Assembly (NCBI GenBank): GCA_016758965.1
Contig: JAEPRB010000480.1
Coordinates: forward strand, 1 to 18,058
DNA from: Circinella minor
Taxonomy: Eukaryota; Mucoromycota; Mucoromycetes; Mucorales; Lichtheimiaceae
DNA: 18,058 nt
Reading direction: 5' to 3'
This document shows, piece by piece, positions 13,008 through 18,058 of the stretch. Positions within the stretch are counted from its first letter, which is position 1, and each line of letters begins with the position of its first letter. The position numbers were made by a program, and so were the translations under genes. The notes below the pieces were generated by a model. It had not been told where the DNA came from and did no database searches. It saw nothing but the letters and a program-made list of their open reading frames with translations.

Positions 13008-15617
13008 TTATGCTACAGAAGAATTCATTTTTGCTTTGTTAACTAAAAAGTTTCCAAAAGGTGTTGTTTCAAAATCTGTATTCCGTAAGAAAGCATTCAC
13101 TTCATCTAATTTGGTTGAAGTATATTCTACAGGTGCACGTTTTTGTTCAATATAATTCTTGTGTGTTTCAAGTTTATCAATAAGTGTACGTAAAGATTTA
13201 GAAAATCGTGTTCCTTTTAAATTTTTATGATCTTCTTTCAACTATATATAAAAAATAGTTAGTAAGCTGAGAAAGTGAAAGGATAATAATAATAATAATT
13301 ACAAACCTTGCTAAGAACTGGAATGGCAAGTTCTGGAAAAGCAATATGTAAACCTAAGCATGCATAAAAATCAACTAAACTATCATAAAATACTTGATAT
13401 TTTGCATCCTATGTAATTCGGGTGGGGGGTTATAATTAATATATAATCCATGACATCATTTTTAGTAGTAGTAGTAGTAGTAGTAGTGTAATCTGTCTAT
13501 CTTTTTGTAAATTTACCTGATAGATTTTTGTTGAAGTATATTCTTTGGGTGTTTTTAAATACATATCCCATTCAAAAGCCGGAAGATCCGTTTGTTCCAT
13601 TTTAGATTTAACATCACCATTAAAGATTTCAAATATAAATGGACCCATAGGAATATAATAACCTGTACCATCAATTATTCCAATCAAAGAACGAATAATA
13701 TGAACACGAAGAGGAAGGAATTGACCAACAGGATTCAATCTAATTAAATGTAATAAAAAAATATATAATATACATATTTAATTTGATCATTTATCTTTCA
13801 AAAAAAAAAACATTATGATTATATAATAGTAAATTTTACCTTAAAGTCTGTAATGAAAGATCTACCAATGGTTTTAAATGTGTAAGCATAGGTGACACAA
13901 CACCTGTTTCCGGGTTACATGTATTTGCAATAACATTAGCCCAGAAATCCAAACAACTCACAAATTGCCAAGTATAAACGGATTTAAAACTTTCTGCTGT
14001 ATGTTGTTTTTTAGCTGTTTTTAAATGACTTGTTAATTGATGAATATAAACTTGAGCATGTTGAGCACTGACTTTCTGATCCAGGGTATATAAATCAGGT
14101 CCTTCTTCTAGCATTTGTTGAATCATAGGTAAAGTAGATTCTGTCATTTTTGTTGCATGTTTAGCAAAAACAAGATAAACACCTTTTAAACAATGACTAA
14201 TATAACTATTCTTTTCTACATCAATGGCTGCTGTTGCAAATTGTTTAATGGATTGATAACATCTAGCACGTGATTCACTTGAAAGTGATGCATCTGACCA
14301 TCGATCCAATAATACCTAACAATATATATAATTCCCCTCCTTCTTTATCAGTTTATCTCTTCCAAAATAATGACATCCCTTATTTTTTTTTGTATAAATT
14401 TTTTTTACCCGTAAATATTCTCTTGCAGTTTTAGGGAAACATCCAAAATAAAGAGAACAAGGTTCTAAATAAGTAAGAATATATTGTAACATGTCATCTT
14501 GATCCATATCTCGTAAAAATCGTACACAATTATTAAGGAATAATCGTACAACTTTTTCCAATCGACGCCAATTCTTTGTTTTTGCTGGATGTTTTGCTTT
14601 TTTAGTAAAGAATAAATGTTCACTAAAAATTGGATAGGCTGATTTCAATGTCACTCGAACAAGTTTCTTGTATACTACCCACCCAAAAAAAAAACATTTA
14701 TAACGGGTTAGTTAATTTCCACACAAGTTTCTTTTTCTTGAAATATTAAAAAAATAATTTCACCTTTATGATTATTGACTTTATATTTAAATTCCATATC
14801 CGTTTCTTCATCAGAACGAGCAATGGATCTAAATGCAATTAATAATTCTTTGAATGCTTCTGGTGATTTCTTTTTAGCAGATTCAGTCCAATTTGATAAA
14901 AGTTCCATAGTAACAATTTGTGAGTTATCATCCTTCATTTCTTCATCCTCTTCTTCATCCTCTTCACTAAGCATTTCATCATCATCCTCTTCGTCATCGT
15001 CGTCGTCGTCATCATCGTCTTCTTCTTCTTCTATATCTTCTTTTTTATCTTCTTCAATCATTGGTTCATCTTCAGGTTCAGCAGCTTCAACTTCATCAAG
15101 ACCATTAACATCGTCTTCTTCATCATCACTCAAGTCCAACGATTCTTCATCACCAATCATAAAGTTACAAAAATAATCTTCGACATTAGCTTGTTCATCA
15201 CTAAGTTATATAATTAAGTATATATGTATATATAAATGAGTAAGTATTATTGCCATTTTCTTTTTTTTTCTTTGTCAAGTCCGGGGTCTATTATATACAC
15301 ATACCTTCCAGTAGTTTCAGTTGCTTCTAAAGCATTTTCGTCTTTGGAATCAGCTATTAAAAAAAAAAGGAATTAGTTAATATATAATTCTTTGCCTTTT
15401 TTTTAATCAATCAAATAAAAATAAATCTATTTGTGGGGGTGGGGTGGGTGGAGGGGGGGGGACAAGTTGTACCTTTTCCATTGTCTTGATTTCGAGATCT
15501 ACGTTCTTTACGTCGATTAACTTGTTGTTTAAACTTTGTATGTTTCTTTCTTCTTTCAATTGTATTTTTAAGTTTATTCTTTTGAAATTTGACAGTTGCT
15601 TTCTTCAATTTAGCCAT
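13008..15617 (-). CDS. NOC2: Noc2, nucleolar 60S ribosome-assembly factor
   Basis: Noc2 binds Noc1 in early nucleolar pre-60S particles and Noc3 in later nucleoplasmic ones, and is needed for large-subunit maturation and export (known of the family). Eight exons: 15473-15617, 15305-15353, 14764-15200, 14409-14674, 13840-14315, 13517-13739, 13307-13408, 13008-13241; phases close to 643 aa (yeast 710). The N-terminus is basic, MAKLKKATVKFQKNKLK, as in the family, then a long Asp/Glu tract at about 82-158, then the helical-repeat Noc2 domain from about 190 to the end. Recognisable blocks include GQFLPLRVHIIRSLI (residues about 463-477), GYYIPMGPFIFEI, HIAFPELAIPVL (554-565), KNYIEQKRAPVEYT and the terminal TPFGNFLVNKAK. 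The ATG (15615-15617) has A at -3 and G at +4. Introns are 65-119 nt; intron 1 carries a strong G-run motif on the template strand. Convergent with MSH5. The assignment is secure. Confidence 0.95.
13421..13430 (+). other. G-rich decamer GGTGGGGGGT, copy 3 (NOC2 intron 6)
   Basis: The third exact copy of the decamer at 11041 and 11821. It lies in NOC2 intron 6 (13409-13516), eleven bases beyond the 3' splice site end of the intron. NOC2 is on the minus strand, so its RNA carries ACCCCCCACC here. Confidence 0.6.
13464..13487. repeat. AGT trinucleotide microsatellite in NOC2 intron 6
   Basis: Eight perfect AGT units within the intron between NOC2 exons 6 and 7. Confidence 0.9.
15435..15461 (+). 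other. G-quadruplex-type motif in NOC2 intron 1
   Basis: The plus strand reads runs of 5, 4, 3 and 9 guanines separated by T, T and TGGA, fitting the G3+N1-7 quadruplex rule. It lies in NOC2 intron 1 (15354-15472), eleven bases inside the donor. The G-strand is the NOC2 template; the RNA would be C-rich. Folding is an inference from the pattern. Confidence 0.7.
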
Positions 15618-15720
15618 GCTTTTTTAATAATATAGAAAAAAAAAAAAAAAAAAAAGTACGAACTTTTTTTTTTTTGAGGTATAATAAAACGGGCTTAAAT
15701 TTGACAAGAACATAATCTCA
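15618..15720 (-). promoter_or_regulatory. NOC2 proximal promoter with poly(dA:dT) tracts
   Basis: Directly upstream of the NOC2 ATG are an A20 run (15636-15655, T20 on the coding strand) and a T-run at about 15664-15675. Their placement 18-60 bp from the start resembles the nucleosome-excluding tracts in the SEC18/MSH5 promoter. No further element is clear. Confidence 0.5.
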
Positions 15721-15866
15721 GCCACCCAATTCTTTTGAAATTCATGCAATTAAAACCCGATTTAAAAAAGAAAGGGAAATATAATTTTTTATTGTAGAAC
15801 AAAAAAAAAAACATTTAATATAACACACTCTCTTGTGAACTATTTCAATCCATCGTTCTAGTAACA

Positions 15867-15931
15867 TTCTATCTCTTTTAAGAAAAATCAATCAAACAAA
15901 TAACTGTTTCTTAAAAGAAAAGTTGATAGAA
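15867..15931. repeat. Imperfect inverted repeat upstream of NOC2
   Basis: Left arm from 15867 (TTCTATCTCTTTTAAGAAA) pairs with a right arm ending at 15931 (TTTCTTAAAAGA, then GATAGAA after a short insertion), with a loop of about 21 bases. It could form a hairpin or mark a small decayed mobile element. Confidence 0.6.
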
Positions 15932-17322
15932 TAAATACTAATAAGATACGTATTTTAGATGATAAAATGGAACTCTTATCATTTCATTGTACATTAAGAT
16001 GAGGCTTGACTCGTATAGTCAGTTTTTTTTGTTGTTAAAATTGATACTCTTGATTATGTTGACGGGATTATTTCGACGAAATTGACCAGTTTAACTTTTG
16101 AAGTCATAAACTGACAGCTACACACAACAGAAACTATTGTAAAAATTATATATAATTAGATACGTACAGTTGTAAAAAAAGATTAAAAAAAAAATTAGAC
16201 TTTATGTAATGTGGGTTTATAGTATTGTTTTAAAATAAGTCTTTGTCTAAAGATGAATAACATTCCAATTTCATTGATCAAGATTTCATCACAAGTGAGT
16301 GTATTTATATAAAATATACTACGGTGAGTAAACTTTATATAAATAAAATGTTATATAAAGGTTAGTAATTCGTAATTTTGTCAATAAATTAAGTTGTCTT
16401 ATTATTAACATTAGTACTTTTAATCTCAAATTAGGGATGTTGATAGAAATCTCCTTATCCAATAGCAATTTATATGTAAAATTTGAGAGAAATTTAGACA
16501 AGTTGTAATTTTGTTTTAATAGTAGATACACTTTATTATAAGACGCAAAAAGTATTTGATAAACAAAGACACCATTTTTATTAAACGGTAGTTTATGTAT
16601 ACACAAGAGGATAAAAAAGAAAGAGGGACAGAGAGCGCGTTATTGTTATCCAATGATTGAACTAAATTAATATTATTTTAATCGCAATCAGAGAAGGAAA
16701 AAAAAATTGATTCGTTGACACGACAACGATGTAAATAAAGGTTGTGTGAGATCATAATAAGGATTTTCAATAACACTGTACGTAGTCGAGTGCTTCAGCA
16801 TATAAAAGATTAATTAGTATTTGCAGTTCACTTGCGAAACATATTGGCTTCCCCAATAATGTGCGATTAAAAATTAAAATAGAGTTTCTCGCATAATACA
16901 AAAAAATAATAATCTTTTGTTGCTATGAAACCTCCATATTGTATTTTGGAATAAATAAAAGATTCTTGAATGTTTTGTGGTGTAGCAAGATTTCAAGTAA
17001 TTACAATCATTTGCAAATATATATATTCTTTGTTTTTGTTTTTACGTATTGGTGTTCATTTTTTGCATTGTCCATCATCCGTAAACAGGGAAAGAGTAGA
17101 CCAAAAAAAAATAGTTTATTCTATGACACAACAATTAAGCCAGCGTTTAAGGGAATGAGCGAATTTTTTAGACTGTAAACAGCGCGTCAATGCTAATGCT
17201 TAAAAAGAAAAAAATTTAAAAAAAACAATAATAATTCATCCGAGAGAAATTATTATTTAGCAAAAATATTTGTACCTGAAAGAACCTGAGCTAGAAAAAC
17301 AAATCATGCTAAAAAAAAAAAC

Positions 17323-17348
17323 GGGCTGGGGCTGGGGGAGTTTCGGGG
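17323..17348 (+). other. G-quadruplex-type motif in intergenic DNA
   Basis: Runs of 3, 4, 5 and 4 guanines on the plus strand with loops CT, CT and AGTTTC satisfy the G3+N1-7 rule. It stands out sharply in AT-rich surroundings, right after an A-run at 17311-17321. No gene is adjacent. Confidence 0.65.
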
Positions 17349-17590
17349 TTTACAGGTGAAACAAGTTCAGTTGCTACTATAGCAATAAAAGTATAATGGA
17401 CAAACAATGATAATCATACTTCTTTATCTTTCACAGTTTCTTTCAAAATGGTGACCCTTTTTAAAGATTTGTTATATAGAGCTTTGATAAAGGGATTTTT
17501 CTAAGACCGAAATAAGCCACCGAAAATTTTTTTAAATGGACGGGTTTTTTTTTGCGCAAGCCTTCTCTTCTTTTTTTTTTCTTTTTCTTT

Positions 17591-17704
17591 GCAATAGTTC
17601 TGGTTGGCAGACACCCGCACGATGTCTCGCTCTCGTGACAGTTAGTGTACCGCTTCCCTAACCCGGAAGTACTAACTGTCTGTCAATTAGGACTATTGCC
17701 AAAT
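17591..17704. repeat. Nested foldback (possible MITE-like or structured-RNA element)
   Basis: Arm 17591-17612 (GCAATAGTTCTGG...) pairs over 22 positions with 17678-17699; 18 positions are Watson-Crick and the other 4 are all transitions that become G:U pairs if the plus strand is RNA. Inside, GACAGTTAGT (17637-17646) pairs perfectly with ACTAACTGTC (17671-17680), and within that CTTCC pairs with GGAAG around loop CTAACCC. The two stems share three bases, so they partly compete. The segment is also more GC-rich than its flanks. It may be the end of a mobile element or a structured RNA; no transposase is seen. Confidence 0.6.
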
Positions 17705-17738
17705 ACTAACTTTCTCTTAATTAGGATTATTGCCAAAT
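17671..17738. repeat. Two direct 34-bp repeats
   Basis: Copies at 17671-17704 and 17705-17738 match at 30 of 34 positions. Both begin ACTAACT and end TATTGCCAAAT, so the right arm of the adjacent foldback has been duplicated. Confidence 0.9.
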
Positions 17739-17758
17739 GGCGTTTTGGAAATGGTCGA

Positions 17759-17824
17759 CGGAGGCGGACGAGTGAACAAACGGAGGCGGACAAGTGAACA
17801 AACGGAGGCGGACGAGTAAACACT
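17759..17824. repeat. Three 22-bp tandem repeats (GC-rich)
   Basis: Units at 17759, 17781 and 17803 have the form CGGAGGCGGAC(G/A)AGT(G/A)AACA; the first two differ at one base and the third diverges at its end. Their GC-rich character contrasts with the flanks. 22 is not a multiple of 3. Confidence 0.92.
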
Positions 17825-18058
17825 TTTGCAAGCAAGTCAATTTACAGTTTTTTCCTGCCAAGGTTCATTGTTCCTTTATCTTTTGGCGAAATTGCAAAGA
17901 CACAAGCTTTTTTAATACAAGAACTATTGCTATCCTATTAATATTGATAGTCTCATTCTTTTATTACTACCTATCACTACTATAATAAATAAATTGTTAT
18001 TTTTATCTTTATTAAACTATTTTCTTACTTTTCTCAAGTCTATTGTTTTTTTTTTTTT
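17825..18058. other. AT-rich right end of the window
   Basis: No gene seen. At 17918-17930 CAAGAACTATTGC is the inverted form (12 of 13) of the foldback's left end at 17591, so a repeat element could span 17591-17930. The window ends in a T-run. Confidence 0.5.

Larger units (their letters stand above)
15721..17590. other. Long AT-rich region without a recognisable gene
   Basis: I see no protein family on either strand in almost 1.9 kb. Open frames are short and compositionally like AT-rich noncoding DNA. What can be seen: an imperfect inverted repeat at 15867-15931; a short palindrome CAGTTTA/TAAACTG at 16087-16113; a CCAAT box on the plus strand at about 16650 and a TATAAAAG at 16801-16808; a small hairpin TATTGG/CCAATA at 16842-16858; and a G-quadruplex motif at 17323-17348. 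A promoter or noncoding RNA gene is possible but not supported. Confidence 0.5.

Noticed and set aside
14775..15176. Plus-strand frame of about 133 codons rich in serine
   Set aside because: It is antisense to the NOC2 Asp/Glu tract; GAT/GAA codons read as serine on the other strand. It also crosses no splice logic of its own.
15980..16070. Possible last exon on the minus strand ending in TDYTSQASS
   Set aside because: Only about 17 codons before an upstream frame stop, with no upstream exon that fits and no known family.
16319..16606. Minus-strand 95-codon frame
   Set aside because: AT-rich composition, many Leu/Ile/Asn/Lys/Tyr residues, no family resemblance and no splice partner.
16790..16808. 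U6 snRNA-like start (GTGCTTCAGC)
   Set aside because: The following sequence lacks the invariant ACAGAGA box and the rest of U6; only the first bases resemble it.
16842..16858. Hairpin TATTGG/CCAATA as a terminator or RNA element
   Set aside because: A six-base stem is common by chance in DNA of this size, and nothing adjacent supports a gene.

Overview
This window is nuclear DNA of an intron-rich, strongly AT-rich eukaryote, most likely a fungus and probably an early-diverging lineage such as Mucoromycota. The lineage is an inference from three things: protein character (the Sec18-type [11 protein letters not shown] block, a fungal-looking Noc2), many short introns (41-127 nt, GT...AG), and start codons in A/T-rich context with A at -3 and G at +4. 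I found no bacterial, viral or organellar signature, no tRNA or rRNA, and no CRISPR array.

Four genes can be rebuilt exon by exon with all reading phases consistent. (1) A Yippee/YPEL-family zinc protein, minus strand, 3234-3717, 2 exons, 118 aa. (2) SEC18/NSF, the SNARE-disassembling AAA ATPase, minus strand, 4228-7453, 12 exons, 760 aa. (3) MSH5, the meiotic MutS homologue, plus strand, 7718-12795, 24 exons, 1005 aa. (4) NOC2, a 60S ribosome-assembly factor, minus strand, 13008-15617, 8 exons, 643 aa. SEC18 and MSH5 are divergent across a 264-bp shared promoter rich in poly(dA:dT). MSH5 and NOC2 are convergent, with only 212 bp between stop codons. The four genes serve unrelated processes (unknown zinc protein, membrane fusion, meiotic crossing-over, ribosome assembly), so the order looks like ordinary eukaryotic gene packing, not a functional cluster.

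Left flank (1-3233): a 41-bp minisatellite cut by the window edge, a tentative unrecognised spliced small gene on the minus strand (292-802), a purine-rich degenerate repeat field with hairpins (about 1515-2080), and AT-rich DNA without a convincing gene. Right flank (15618-18058): the NOC2 promoter, about 1.7 kb without a recognisable gene, a G-quadruplex motif, and near 17.6-17.9 kb a compact block of inverted and direct repeats that looks like a foldback/MITE-like element.

I did not find a convincing new multi-gene system. The items most worth a second look are the foldback block at 17591-17930, the splice-donor-like minisatellite at the left edge, the unrecognised spliced frame at 292-802, and an exact G-rich decamer that recurs in introns.
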